From JAFLBI01 sp964616465 (GTDB lineage: Bacteria > Bacteroidota > Bacteroidia > Chitinophagales > Chitinophagaceae): DNA of 64,000 bases. This document shows positions 36,091 through 43,800 of the stretch, piece after piece. Numbering within the stretch: position 1 is the stretch's first letter; each line of letters begins with the position of its first letter. Location of the stretch: positions 62,001 through 126,000 of the forward strand of contig CAZTTO010000004.1 in NCBI GenBank assembly GCA_964616465.1, in the 5' to 3' direction. The notes beneath the pieces were generated by a model. That model ran no database searches, had not been told where the DNA came from, and saw nothing but the letters and a program-made list of their open reading frames with translations. The translations under genes were made by a program, and so were the position numbers.

Positions 36091-36981
36091 ATGGCTGTAC
36101 CCAAAGGAAAACTCATCGCAATTGGCGGTGCTGAAGACAAAGGAACTGATTTAGAGACGGGAGAAATTCACCGCAATAACCTCAACTTTTTTGAATTAGG
36201 GATTCTAAGAAGAATTGTGGAAGAAACCGGTGGTATACATCAAAGAATTGAAGTTATAACAACTGCTTCTACTATTCCATTTGAAGTTGGGAATAATTAT
36301 TTAGATGCATTTGGGAAAATTGGTTGCACCAATGTAGGACTGTTGCATATTCGTACAAGAGAAGATGTTGCTCGTCCCGATTATTTAGAACGTATTAGAA
36401 CATGCGATGGCGTTATGTTTAGTGGGGGGAATCAAATGCGATTATCATCTATTTTCGGTGGAACGCCGTTTTTAAAAATTATTTCTAAAAGATACCAAGA
36501 AGAAGATTTTGTAGTTGCTGGTACAAGCGCAGGTGCAATGGCTATGAGCTCTACTATGATTTATGAAGGGAATGCTACACGCGCACATTTGAAGGGCGAA
36601 GTAAAAATTACAACTGGACTAGGATTTTTAGATCAAGTGATTATTGATTCGCATTTTGAAAAGCGTGGAAGGTTTGCACGATTGGCGCAGGTTGTTGCTG
36701 CTAATCCAAGTTGTATTGGTATTGGGCTAGGGGAGGATACAGGAATGCTTATTACTGAAGGAAATAAAATGGAAGCCATAGGTAGTGGATTGGTTATGAT
36801 TGTTGATGGGCATGATATTGTTCACAGCAATATTGCTGATATTCCAGAAGGTAATCCAATTAGTGTAGAAAATTTGAAAGTCCATTTCTGTGCAAAGGGC
36901 AATGGATATTTCTTACATGAAAGAAAGTTTGTGGAGAAAATGGGTGCTGCTACAACACCTATTATGACTGATGTTTATTAG
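36091..36981 (+). CDS. cphB: cyanophycinase
   Basis: A 296-residue serine exopeptidase (S51 family) that degrades cyanophycin to beta-Asp-Arg dipeptides. The nucleophile Ser146 is in AGTSAGAMAMS. The segment DSHFEKRGR lines the substrate pocket. There is no signal peptide, so it is the intracellular type. It is divergent from cphA. The isoaspartyl dipeptidase needed to split the released dipeptides is not in the window. Its last 20 bases overlap the end of the convergent hydrolase gene. Confidence 0.93.
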   Translation: MAVPKGKLIAIGGAEDKGTDLETGEIHRNNLNFFELGILRRIVEETGGIHQRIEVITTASTIPFEVGNNYLDAFGKIGCTNVGLLHIRTREDVARPDYLERIRTCDGVMFSGGNQMRLSSIFGGTPFLKIISKRYQEEDFVVAGTSAGAMAMSSTMIYEGNATRAHLKGEVKITTGLGFLDQVIIDSHFEKRGRFARLAQVVAANPSCIGIGLGEDTGMLITEGNKMEAIGSGLVMIVDGHDIVHSNIADIPEGNPISVENLKVHFCAKGNGYFLHERKFVEKMGAATTPIMTDVY

Positions 36982-37624
36982 TATTTTTAAAATGCTGTTC
37001 TATAATGGAAGTTAATATGGCGGCATCTTCTCTAATCATCCAATGCGTTCCATTGTGTACGCTATAATCTACACCTGAATTTGGGTGAGGTAATAGCCGA
37101 TCTTTTGTTCCGTGGATATGGAATATGTTCGTAGGCTTTTTATCTAGCTCCCATCTTAGAATCATTTGTACAAACTCATGAGCCCAATTATAATTCGTGG
37201 ACTTCCACATATTTTGAAAAAAAGCCTTTTCATCTGTTGATCTAATGCCAAGAATTCTTTGCATGATTCGAAGCCTTGGCTGTTCAAATCCTTTTGACTG
37301 TCCCATTTTTAATGGTAACCATTTTCCAATTCTATACCAAGCAGGCAGTTGAAGCGCATGGCTGCATGATGAAATGATAACCACTTTTGCATTTGTTCGT
37401 AGAAGGGCCATTTCGCTTGCTAACATGCCTCCGAAAGATAAGCCAACAATATTGGATGCATTATTTGGAATTTGTTCCAAGAGTCTGTTTGCGTATGACG
37501 ATAAGCTTTCTTTTTTATTGGGTTCTATCCACCTTACATGAACCATCTGACAATTTTGAAACATCAGTTTTTCAAATATGGAAGACTGTGCTCCTAGTCC
37601 AGGTATCATGTAAACAGTATCCAT
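36962..37624 (-). CDS. alpha/beta-hydrolase
   Basis: A 220-residue small alpha/beta-hydrolase. The nucleophile elbow GLSFGG (Ser about 63), the acid in HGTKDRLLP and the histidine in NGTHWM form a plausible Ser-Asp-His triad. The oxyanion segment is IPGLGAQ at the N-terminus. The cap region is short. No signal peptide is present. The substrate cannot be predicted, and its convergence on cyanophycinase looks coincidental. Confidence 0.8.
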   Translation of the reverse strand: MDTVYMIPGLGAQSSIFEKLMFQNCQMVHVRWIEPNKKESLSSYANRLLEQIPNNASNIVGLSFGGMLASEMALLRTNAKVVIISSCSHALQLPAWYRIGKWLPLKMGQSKGFEQPRLRIMQRILGIRSTDEKAFFQNMWKSTNYNWAHEFVQMILRWELDKKPTNIFHIHGTKDRLLPHPNSGVDYSVHNGTHWMIREDAAILTSIIEQHFKNTNKHQS

Positions 37625-37706
37625 TTGCTACTTGCTTTTAATGATGGTGTAATTTATTATTGGGCAGAAGTTTTGAAATAAGCTTGAGCGAGTTTTAAAC
37701 GTTTAT

Positions 37707-37946
37707 TTAAACAGCACGCCCTTTAATAATGACTTTCCATTCCTTCCAGCTAAATGAAATGGTCATGATAGTCGACATCCAAGTAGCATGAAAAATGAGG
37801 TACTTCCAAGAATGCTTTTCCTCGAAAAAATAATGCTCTCCAATGATCCATGCTATAAGCCAATAGGTCCAATTGAAGGCAAAGCAAACAATCAGCCTTT
37901 TTGCAGGAGTTAAGCCTTTGTACCAATCATTGTATTTTTTAATCAT
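37707..37946 (-). CDS. small membrane hypothetical protein
   Basis: Product unknown. The 79-residue protein has two likely transmembrane segments (about residues 18-38 and 48-66) rich in tryptophan and phenylalanine, with basic ends. There is no recognisable domain. It lies on the minus strand 82 bases upstream of the hydrolase gene. It is in an accessory-looking stretch next to a REP-like palindrome. The reading frame is intact, and its short length limits confidence. Confidence 0.55.
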   Translation of the reverse strand: MIKKYNDWYKGLTPAKRLIVCFAFNWTYWLIAWIIGEHYFFEEKHSWKYLIFHATWMSTIMTISFSWKEWKVIIKGRAV

Positions 37947-38041
37947 CTTTCTAAAATAAGATTTATTAAAAAATTATACGCGTTAGGAAATATTAGTGTG
38001 GTTTTAAAGACTTTTCTCAGATGAAAGTTCTATTTAGGGAT

Positions 38042-38076
38042 GCAAGCACGAGTTGCAAACTCGCGCCAACGATGGG
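38042..38076. repeat. REP-like palindromic element A
   Basis: The hairpin CGAGTT-GCA-AACTCG (38049-38063) is extended by GC pairs on both sides and followed by GCGCCAAC. A decayed relative lies at 38965-38984 (GAGTTGTAAATCGCGCC). Local GC content is clearly higher than the AT-rich surroundings, as is usual for REP elements. Confidence 0.5.
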
Positions 38077-38144
38077 ATTGTATTTGATTATTTTGATTGA
38101 ATAAGTAATCTCGCATTAGCCCTATTTTCCTGAATCATTAGATA

Positions 38145-38600
38145 TTATTTATTTAGTTTCCTAAGGATAATAGATGTTTGATTATCCAATTTAGTTTCTG
38201 TCATCGTCATTTCATTATTAGTATAAGTAAATTTGTACTCGTCTTCTATAGAGTACCCATTACGTATGCCTTTTATTGTGATTTGTCTTTTTTTGAAATC
38301 AATTGAATAAGTTCCTTGCATTTCTTTTTTGCCATCAATTCTCTCTTCAAATGCAAATTTTTTTTTAAAAACAAATTCTCCTTTTGGTAAGGAACTTAAA
38401 ATTTCTTCCCGTAGTAATTCTAGCATTGCATTGTTTGACAAACTGGAGTCCTTCATCTTTATGGTTCCATTTTCTAAATCAGTAATAAACTCATCATTAA
38501 TATAACCAATTATTTTCCATTTGCCTTCTATATTAAATTTTTGTTGTGCTGAAATTGTTTGTCCTAAACAAAGGAGTATAAATAAGATAATGATGCGCAT
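38145..38600 (-). CDS. secreted lipocalin-like hypothetical protein
   Basis: A 151-residue exported protein of unknown function. A signal peptide (residues 1-18, ending TISAQ) precedes a mature part of alternating beta strands beginning with IEGKWKIIGY, the usual first strand of Bacteroidota lipocalin-like domains, and ending with MTMTETKLDNQTSIILRKL. The base composition is markedly AT-rich, and the gene lies between two related palindromic elements, suggesting an accessory acquisition. No lipobox cysteine follows the signal. Confidence 0.65.
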   Translation of the reverse strand: MRIIILFILLCLGQTISAQQKFNIEGKWKIIGYINDEFITDLENGTIKMKDSSLSNNAMLELLREEILSSLPKGEFVFKKKFAFEERIDGKKEMQGTYSIDFKKRQITIKGIRNGYSIEDEYKFTYTNNEMTMTETKLDNQTSIILRKLNK

Positions 38601-38992
38601 ATATATTTATTGATTTTAATTACTAATCTAAGAAATTTCTAATTAATTTATTGCTAAGTGATGGTCGTAAATAAACAATCTATTTTTAATCTTTTCTGAA
38701 TAAATTTTTTATATGAGTAGTAATCGTTTTTTATCTTCCAGTAATTCAGAGCATGTTAAAATGAATCATAGTATTTTTTGAAATTAATGATGTTAAAGAC
38801 TCATTCTTATTGCAAGTACTTATATAAAATCAAGATTTTAACTTATGCAGATTGTAATATTCGAGTAGAATAAGCAGTTATGATATCGCTCCACCATTTT
38901 TATGTTACAAGCGTGGTATTTTAGCTCGTTCTTGGAGTATAAAGAAAAGTAAAGCTGTTGTAAAGAGTTGTAAATCGCGCCAGCAATTAATA
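38601..38992. other. 392-base AT-rich intergenic region
   Basis: I see no gene, tRNA or clear terminator here. Most of it is strongly AT-rich with stops in all frames. The last 90 bases before tyrS are richer in G/C and contain the degenerate repeat described separately. Confidence 0.6.
38906..38987. repeat. degenerate REP-like element B
   Basis: GAGTTGTAAATCGCGCCAGC at 38965-38984 matches element A at 38050-38070 except for about three changes. The preceding segment from 38906 (ACAAGCGTGG...) looks like the other half of a longer element. It ends five bases from the tyrS stop codon. Confidence 0.4.
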
Positions 38993-40270
38993 CTAAACGG
39001 CTTTCACTAAAAAGTATTGCTTCTTACCCTTCTGAACAAGTATGTATTTATCGTAAAGTAGGTGATGTATATTCACCGACAAATCCTGTGCCGTAACCTT
39101 TTCACGGTTAATACTAACACCCCCGCCTTGAACCATTTTTCTAGCCTCTCCTTTACTTGGGAAAATGTTTGTTGCCGCTAAAAAGCTAACAACATCAACT
39201 CCACTGGTAAGTTGTGCTCTTTCAAAATCAACCTTCACAATACCTTCCATCTGCTCTAAGTCAGATTCGCTGAGTTCTTCAATGTTAACACTAGCGCGAC
39301 TGAATAATTTCTCGGTCGTTTCTAAAGCTGTTTGTAGTGCTGCTTCTCCATGTACTAAGCGAGTTACTTCTTCCGCTAATTTCTTTTGCAGCAATCTTTT
39401 ACCAGGATCGCCAGTATGTGCTTCTAATAGAGCAGCAACAGTTGGCTGGTCTAAAAACGTGAAAATTTTAATCCATTTAGTTGCGTCTTCATCGCCTGCA
39501 TTCAACCAAAACTGATAAAACTGATACGGTGTTGTCCTTTCCGCATCTAACCAAACATTGCCTTGTTCGGTCTTCCCAAACTTCCCGCCATCTGCTTTAG
39601 TAATAAGTGGACAAGTAAATGCAAATGCTTCGCCACCCACTTTTCTTCTGATAAGTTCAGTTCCTGTAGTAATGTTTCCCCATTGATCGCTTCCGCCCAT
39701 TTGCAGTTTGCATTGCTTGTGCTCATACAACCATAGGAAATCGTAACCCTGCATCAATTGGTAAGCAAATTCGGTATAGCTCAAACCTACTTCACCTTCA
39801 ATTCGCTTGCGTACACTATCCTTGGCCATCATGTAATTCACGGTAATGTGTTTACCCACATCTCTTAAGAAATCAATGAACCCAATTTTTTGAAACCAGT
39901 CGTAGTTGTTGGCCATTTCAGCTGAGTTCGGTAAAGCTGGATTGAAATCTAAAAAGCGCTCTAGTTGTCCTTTGACACCCGCAATATTTTTTTGTAGAGT
40001 ATCATTGTCCAATAAATTCCTTTCTTGGCTCTTTCCACTCGGATCGCCAATCATTCCTGTAGCACCGCCAACTAAGGCAATGGGTTTATGTCCAGCTTTT
40101 TGCAGGTGCATCAATAATAAAATAGGAACAAGACTTCCAATATGTAAACTATCTGCAGTGGGATCAAATCCAATATAAGCAGTTGTCATTTCTTTCTGCA
40201 ACTGTTCTTCTGTGCCTGGCATGATGTCGGCAATCATGCCTCTCCATTTCAATTCCTCAATCAGGTTCAT
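38993..40270 (-). CDS. tyrS: tyrosyl-tRNA synthetase
   Basis: A class I aminoacyl-tRNA synthetase that charges tRNA-Tyr. The 425-residue protein has the HIGH-type motif HIGS at residues 43-46, the tyrosine-site segment GGSDQWGN (192-199), the KMSKS-equivalent KFGKT at 230-234, and a C-terminal S4 RNA-binding domain (about 355-420). The KFGKT form marks the TyrRS-u type found widely in bacteria. Its own -7 box lies 17 bases upstream, divergent from the RDD gene. Confidence 0.97.
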   Translation of the reverse strand: MNLIEELKWRGMIADIMPGTEEQLQKEMTTAYIGFDPTADSLHIGSLVPILLLMHLQKAGHKPIALVGGATGMIGDPSGKSQERNLLDNDTLQKNIAGVKGQLERFLDFNPALPNSAEMANNYDWFQKIGFIDFLRDVGKHITVNYMMAKDSVRKRIEGEVGLSYTEFAYQLMQGYDFLWLYEHKQCKLQMGGSDQWGNITTGTELIRRKVGGEAFAFTCPLITKADGGKFGKTEQGNVWLDAERTTPYQFYQFWLNAGDEDATKWIKIFTFLDQPTVAALLEAHTGDPGKRLLQKKLAEEVTRLVHGEAALQTALETTEKLFSRASVNIEELSESDLEQMEGIVKVDFERAQLTSGVDVVSFLAATNIFPSKGEARKMVQGGGVSINREKVTAQDLSVNIHHLLYDKYILVQKGKKQYFLVKAV

Positions 40271-40287
40271 AAAATTCGTCTTTGGCG

Positions 40288-40308
40288 CAAAAGTAAGGCC
40301 TATTTTTG
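40288..40308. promoter_or_regulatory. divergent -7 boxes for tyrS and the RDD gene
   Basis: On the minus strand TACTTTTG (40288-40295) precedes tyrS by 17 bases. On the plus strand TATTTTTG (40301-40308) lies 46 bases before the RDD gene. Both fit TAnnTTTG. No clear -33 elements are seen. Confidence 0.45.
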
Positions 40309-40354
40309 CTACTCAGCAGACAACTAAGTTGTTTTACAAAATGTTATCAGAATC

Positions 40355-40735
40355 ATGCAATCAACCGTAGGTACAGGAACAAGGGCTTTGAACTTTTTTA
40401 TAGATACTATTCTGGTATTTATTCTAGCATTTGTTGCTAAAAAAGTGTATAATTTTTATGTGTTTTTCTGGGGTATGACACCTCTGAACTTTGGCTGGTT
40501 CTTTTTTGGCTCTATGGTGGTGTATTATTTTGTATTGGAATCAATTTTTGGAAGAACATTGGGCAAGTGGTTTAGCTACTCTAAAGTGGTGAATGCAAAA
40601 GGGGAGAAGCCTGGTGTTTTAAGAATTTTGCTTCGCTCTTTATCGAGGGTTATTTTAATAGATATGTTTTGCATTCCTTTCTTGGGAAAAACACTCCATG
40701 ACTACATTAGCGGGACTGATGTGGTAGAGGTTTAA
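40355..40735 (+). CDS. RDD-family membrane protein
   Basis: A 126-residue protein of the RDD family, with three hydrophobic segments (about residues 15-32, 42-62 and 98-115). The family's Arg and Asp are present in RALNFFIDTI, and the GRTLGKWFS segment is the conserved loop. RDD proteins are thought to be small transport-related membrane proteins, and some act as sodium antiporters. The function here is unknown. It sits between tyrS and the chaperone gene. Confidence 0.85.
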   Translation: MQSTVGTGTRALNFFIDTILVFILAFVAKKVYNFYVFFWGMTPLNFGWFFFGSMVVYYFVLESIFGRTLGKWFSYSKVVNAKGEKPGVLRILLRSLSRVILIDMFCIPFLGKTLHDYISGTDVVEV

Positions 40736-40771
40736 TTTCTGCTTTCGGAAGCCTTTCTGTTTATCAGCACT

Positions 40772-40779
40772 TACCTTTG
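40772..40779 (+). promoter_or_regulatory. -7 promoter box for the hscA-like gene
   Basis: TACCTTTG fits TAnnTTTG and lies 18 bases before the ATG at 40798. It overlaps an in-frame TTG at 40777, which is therefore unlikely to be the start. Confidence 0.5.
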
Positions 40780-40797
40780 CAGCCTGAAAAAAGTATT

Positions 40798-42666
40798 ATG
40801 GCTAAAATTGGCATTAATATAGCGACAGGAAGTTTGCAACAGTCGGAAATGATAGTGGGAATTGATCTGGGTACCACGCATAGTTTGGTGGCTATTCTTC
40901 ACCCCGACGGAAAAAAGCCTGTTGCTTTGAAGGAACATGATGCCAGTAGCTTGGTTCCAAGCATAGTTTATTTTGATCCGCAGGGAATGCCGGTTGTGGG
41001 TGAGGCGGCTAAACAAATGATGGAATTGCAGCCTGAACGTACCATTTTTAGCGCTAAACGCTTAATGGGTAAAAGCTATAAAGATGTTCAGGATCATGCC
41101 GACTTTTTTTCTTACAAAGTCATTGATGATGATACTGAAAGTCTGGTAAAAGTACAAGTAGACGATCGCTTTTATTCTCCAGTAGAACTTTCATCATATA
41201 TTCTTAAAGAACTGAAAACCAGAGCAGAGCACATCTTAAAAACGCCTGTCACGAAGGCTGTCATTACAGTACCCGCTTATTTCAATGATACGCAGCGACA
41301 AGCAACGAGAGATGCAGGAAAATTGGCTGGATTAGACGTGTTGCGGATAGTAAATGAACCAACGGCGGCTAGTCTCGCATATGGAATTGGCCTTGATCAG
41401 GAGAAAGAAACGACTATTGCGGTGTACGATTTAGGAGGTGGAACCTTCGATATTTCAATCCTAAGAATTCATCAAGGGGTATTTGATGTACTCAGTACGC
41501 ATGGTAATACTTATTTGGGAGGAGATGATTTTGATAGGACTATCATGGACTATTGGTTGGCGGAAGCTGGCATTAGTAGAGATGAATTGAAGCAGCATCC
41601 AGCATTGGTTCAGTCGCTTCGTCTTTTGGCTGAAAAGGCTAAGAAGGCTTTAAGTGTCCAAGATTCTTTTGAGGCAGAGTGGAATGGAGACAAATTGAGT
41701 ATTTCCAAAGTAACTTTTGAAGACTTAGTCAAAGGATTGGTTGATCAAACTTTGGAAAGTTGTCGCATGGCTGTTAAGGATGCAGGATTAAAGGTGGATG
41801 AGATTGATGAAGTTGTGATGGTAGGTGGAAGCACCCGAGTTCCAGCTGTGAAGGCTGCGGTAAGTGCTTTCTTTGGTAAGCCGGTGCATGATGAGGTGAA
41901 TCCAGATGAAGTAGTAGCATTAGGCGCTGCTATTCAAGCAGATATACTGGCGGGCAATAATAAAGATACCCTGCTTTTAGATATCACTCCTTTGAGTTTA
42001 GGTATTGAAACTATGGGCGGACTGATGGATGTTTTGATTCCGAGGAATTCTAAAGTGCCAACAAAAGCAGGTCGACAATACACTACTCAGAAAGATGGAC
42101 AGTCTGGAATAAGGATTTCTGTTTTCCAGGGTGAGCGGGATATGGTAAAGGATAATAGGAAGTTGGGTGAATTTAACCTCACAGGTATTCCTGCTATGCC
42201 AGCCGGATTGCCAAAGGTTGATATTCAATTCCTGATTAATGCCGATGGCATATTGTCGGTTTCGGCTAAGGAACTTAGGAGTGGTGTGAGTCAATCTATA
42301 GAAATTCAACCGCAATATGGATTAACAGATGCTCAAGTGGAGCAGATGTTGCTGGATAGTATTCAGCATGCTAAAACTGATATTGCTTTGCGAGCTTTGG
42401 TGGAAGCCAGAACCGAAGGGGAGCAGATTCTTGAGATGACAGAGCGGTTTATTGCTAAGAATCCAACCTTGTTATCAAGCGATGAGCTGAAGCTGACAGC
42501 CGACGCAATGCAAGCGCTTCAATTGGCGCTGACAATGGAAGACAAAAACCTGATTCAGAATAAGATAGAAGCTTTAAATGAAGTAACTCGTCCATTCGCT
42601 GAAAGGGCTATGGACCAGGCTGTAGGACAAGCCTTGAAGGGTAAAACCTTAGATCATTCAGTTTAA
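40798..42666 (+). CDS. hscA: Hsp70-family chaperone, HscA-like
   Basis: A 622-residue Hsp70. The ATPase domain starts with VGIDLGTTHSLVA (about residues 20-32), carries VYDLGGGTFDIS and MVGGSTRVP, and is followed by the substrate-binding domain (LLLDITPLSLGIETMGG) and a short lid. The 20-residue extension before the first ATPase strand, and the absence of the acidic EEVD-like/GG-rich C-terminal tail of DnaK, favour the Fe-S-assembly chaperone HscA. hscB, iscU and fdx are not next to it, so the assignment over DnaK paralogue is moderate. The start is ATG 40798. Confidence 0.82.
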   Translation: MAKIGINIATGSLQQSEMIVGIDLGTTHSLVAILHPDGKKPVALKEHDASSLVPSIVYFDPQGMPVVGEAAKQMMELQPERTIFSAKRLMGKSYKDVQDHADFFSYKVIDDDTESLVKVQVDDRFYSPVELSSYILKELKTRAEHILKTPVTKAVITVPAYFNDTQRQATRDAGKLAGLDVLRIVNEPTAASLAYGIGLDQEKETTIAVYDLGGGTFDISILRIHQGVFDVLSTHGNTYLGGDDFDRTIMDYWLAEAGISRDELKQHPALVQSLRLLAEKAKKALSVQDSFEAEWNGDKLSISKVTFEDLVKGLVDQTLESCRMAVKDAGLKVDEIDEVVMVGGSTRVPAVKAAVSAFFGKPVHDEVNPDEVVALGAAIQADILAGNNKDTLLLDITPLSLGIETMGGLMDVLIPRNSKVPTKAGRQYTTQKDGQSGIRISVFQGERDMVKDNRKLGEFNLTGIPAMPAGLPKVDIQFLINADGILSVSAKELRSGVSQSIEIQPQYGLTDAQVEQMLLDSIQHAKTDIALRALVEARTEGEQILEMTERFIAKNPTLLSSDELKLTADAMQALQLALTMEDKNLIQNKIEALNEVTRPFAERAMDQAVGQALKGKTLDHSV

Positions 42667-42741
42667 AGCAAATGTCAGTTATCTTTTATTTAAAATGCTG
42701 ATATATAATTCTGTATGAATATTATTTGAAGAGAAAGTTGA

Positions 42742-43341
42742 TTATTTTGCAGCTTCTGTCAGCACCATTTGTCTTTGTACATATTTCCCTAATAAATCAA
42801 ACTCAAGATTCACACGGTGACCGACTTGTACCTGTGAAAGATTGGTATGCTCATAGGTATACGGAATGATGGCAACCTGAAAACTTTGGCGGCTTATATT
42901 AAAACAGGTGAGGCTGATTCCATTCACCGCAATACTTCCTTTTTCGATTACCAAAGCTGCAAAGGATGATGGAAAGGAGAACTGATAAAGCCAGCTTCCT
43001 CCAGTTTCTTGAACCAATTCACAGGTGCCTGTGGTGTCAACATGACCTTGTACAATGTGCCCATCTAATCGTCCGCCCATGGGTAAACAACGTTCTAAAT
43101 TAATTAAAGAGCCAATCTGCCAGTCGCCGATTTGGGTTTTTTGTAAAGTCTCCGCAACGGCTGTGACTCTATGCTTTCCTTCCCCTAAAGCATCCACAGT
43201 TAAGCAAACTCCATTGTGAGCTACACTTTGGTCAATCTTCAATTCTTGGCTAATGGTAGAGCTTATCCAGCAATGCATATTTCGTTGGTCCTTTTCTATG
43301 GCTTCGACCCGCCCTAAGGTTTCAATAATTCCTGTAAACAT
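42742..43341 (-). CDS. ribE: riboflavin synthase, alpha subunit
   Basis: A 199-residue trimeric enzyme that converts two 6,7-dimethyl-8-ribityllumazines to riboflavin. The diagnostic N-terminus MFTGIIE and two tandem lumazine-binding domains (about 1-95 and 96-190, each with a GVCLTV/GISLTC-type strand and a GHIVQGHVD/PYTYEHTNL segment) are visible. No FMN riboswitch is recognised upstream. It is divergent from rpsU. Confidence 0.95.
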   Translation of the reverse strand: MFTGIIETLGRVEAIEKDQRNMHCWISSTISQELKIDQSVAHNGVCLTVDALGEGKHRVTAVAETLQKTQIGDWQIGSLINLERCLPMGGRLDGHIVQGHVDTTGTCELVQETGGSWLYQFSFPSSFAALVIEKGSIAVNGISLTCFNISRQSFQVAIIPYTYEHTNLSQVQVGHRVNLEFDLLGKYVQRQMVLTEAAK

Positions 43342-43416
43342 ATATGCAAGTTACAAGCAAACGGGGGCTTTGGTTGAAACTGACAGAAAATCTATTTCAA
43401 AAAAATAATCCCTGCA

Positions 43417-43447
43417 TTTGTTTATTTCCGTCGAAAAGCTATCTTTG
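43417..43447 (+). promoter_or_regulatory. promoter of rpsU
   Basis: TTTG (43417-43420) and TATCTTTG (43440-43447) with a 19-base spacer form the best match to the Bacteroidota -33/-7 promoter in the window. Start of transcription is expected near 43452, giving a leader of about 30 bases that contains the SD. Confidence 0.75.
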
Positions 43448-43465
43448 CACCCCATTTAATCACTT

Positions 43466-43474
43466 AAAGGAGGT
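43466..43474 (+). promoter_or_regulatory. strong Shine-Dalgarno of rpsU
   Basis: AAAGGAGGT is almost fully complementary to the 16S tail and ends eight bases before the ATG at 43483. I saw no other AGGAGG at this distance from a start codon in the window, which is normal for Bacteroidota and makes this site stand out. Confidence 0.9.
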
Positions 43475-43482
43475 ATAACAAC

Positions 43483-43680
43483 ATGCTGATTATTGATTCC
43501 AAAGATTGCGAAAACATCGACAAAGCTCTAAAGAAGTACAAAAAGAAATTCGAAAAGAGCAAGACTTTGTTGCAGTTAAGAGAGCGTCAGGCTTTCACTA
43601 AGCCATCTGTTCGTCGCAGAGGAGAAATCCTGAAGGCAATCTACAAGCAAAAGATCGCTGCTGGCACTATTGAGCTATAA
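43483..43680 (+). CDS. rpsU: 30S ribosomal protein bS21
   Basis: A 65-residue basic protein of the small ribosomal subunit. The arginine/lysine-rich sequence with FTKPSVRRRGE matches the bS21 family. In Bacteroidota ribosomes bS21 sits with bS18 and bS6 at the platform and helps hold the anti-SD tail away from mRNA. A strong SD in its own leader therefore suggests autoregulation: ribosomes lacking bS21 would expose the tail and favour this mRNA. It is transcribed alone between a canonical promoter and a terminator. Confidence 0.96.
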   Translation: MLIIDSKDCENIDKALKKYKKKFEKSKTLLQLRERQAFTKPSVRRRGEILKAIYKQKIAAGTIEL

Positions 43681-43707
43681 GCCGCATCTTTGGTAGATGA
43701 TATACAG

Positions 43708-43739
43708 AAAGGTTGTTTCAAACGGAACAACCTTTTTTT
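43708..43739 (+). terminator. terminator of rpsU
   Basis: AAAGGTTGTT pairs with AACAACCTTT (10 bp, 8-base loop) and is followed by a T-run. It begins 27 bases after the rpsU stop. Confidence 0.92.
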
Positions 43740-43800
43740 ATTCAACCTCTCGTCATAACTACTGGTTCATTTTTCTATTTACGTTTACCTTTGAGCAAAT

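Noticed and set aside
38601..38905. Possible small genes in the AT-rich gap before tyrS
   Set aside because: Only very short frames exist, without start context or protein-like composition.
40777..40797. Upstream TTG start for the hscA-like gene
   Set aside because: It overlaps the TACCTTTG promoter box; the ATG at 40798 is better placed.
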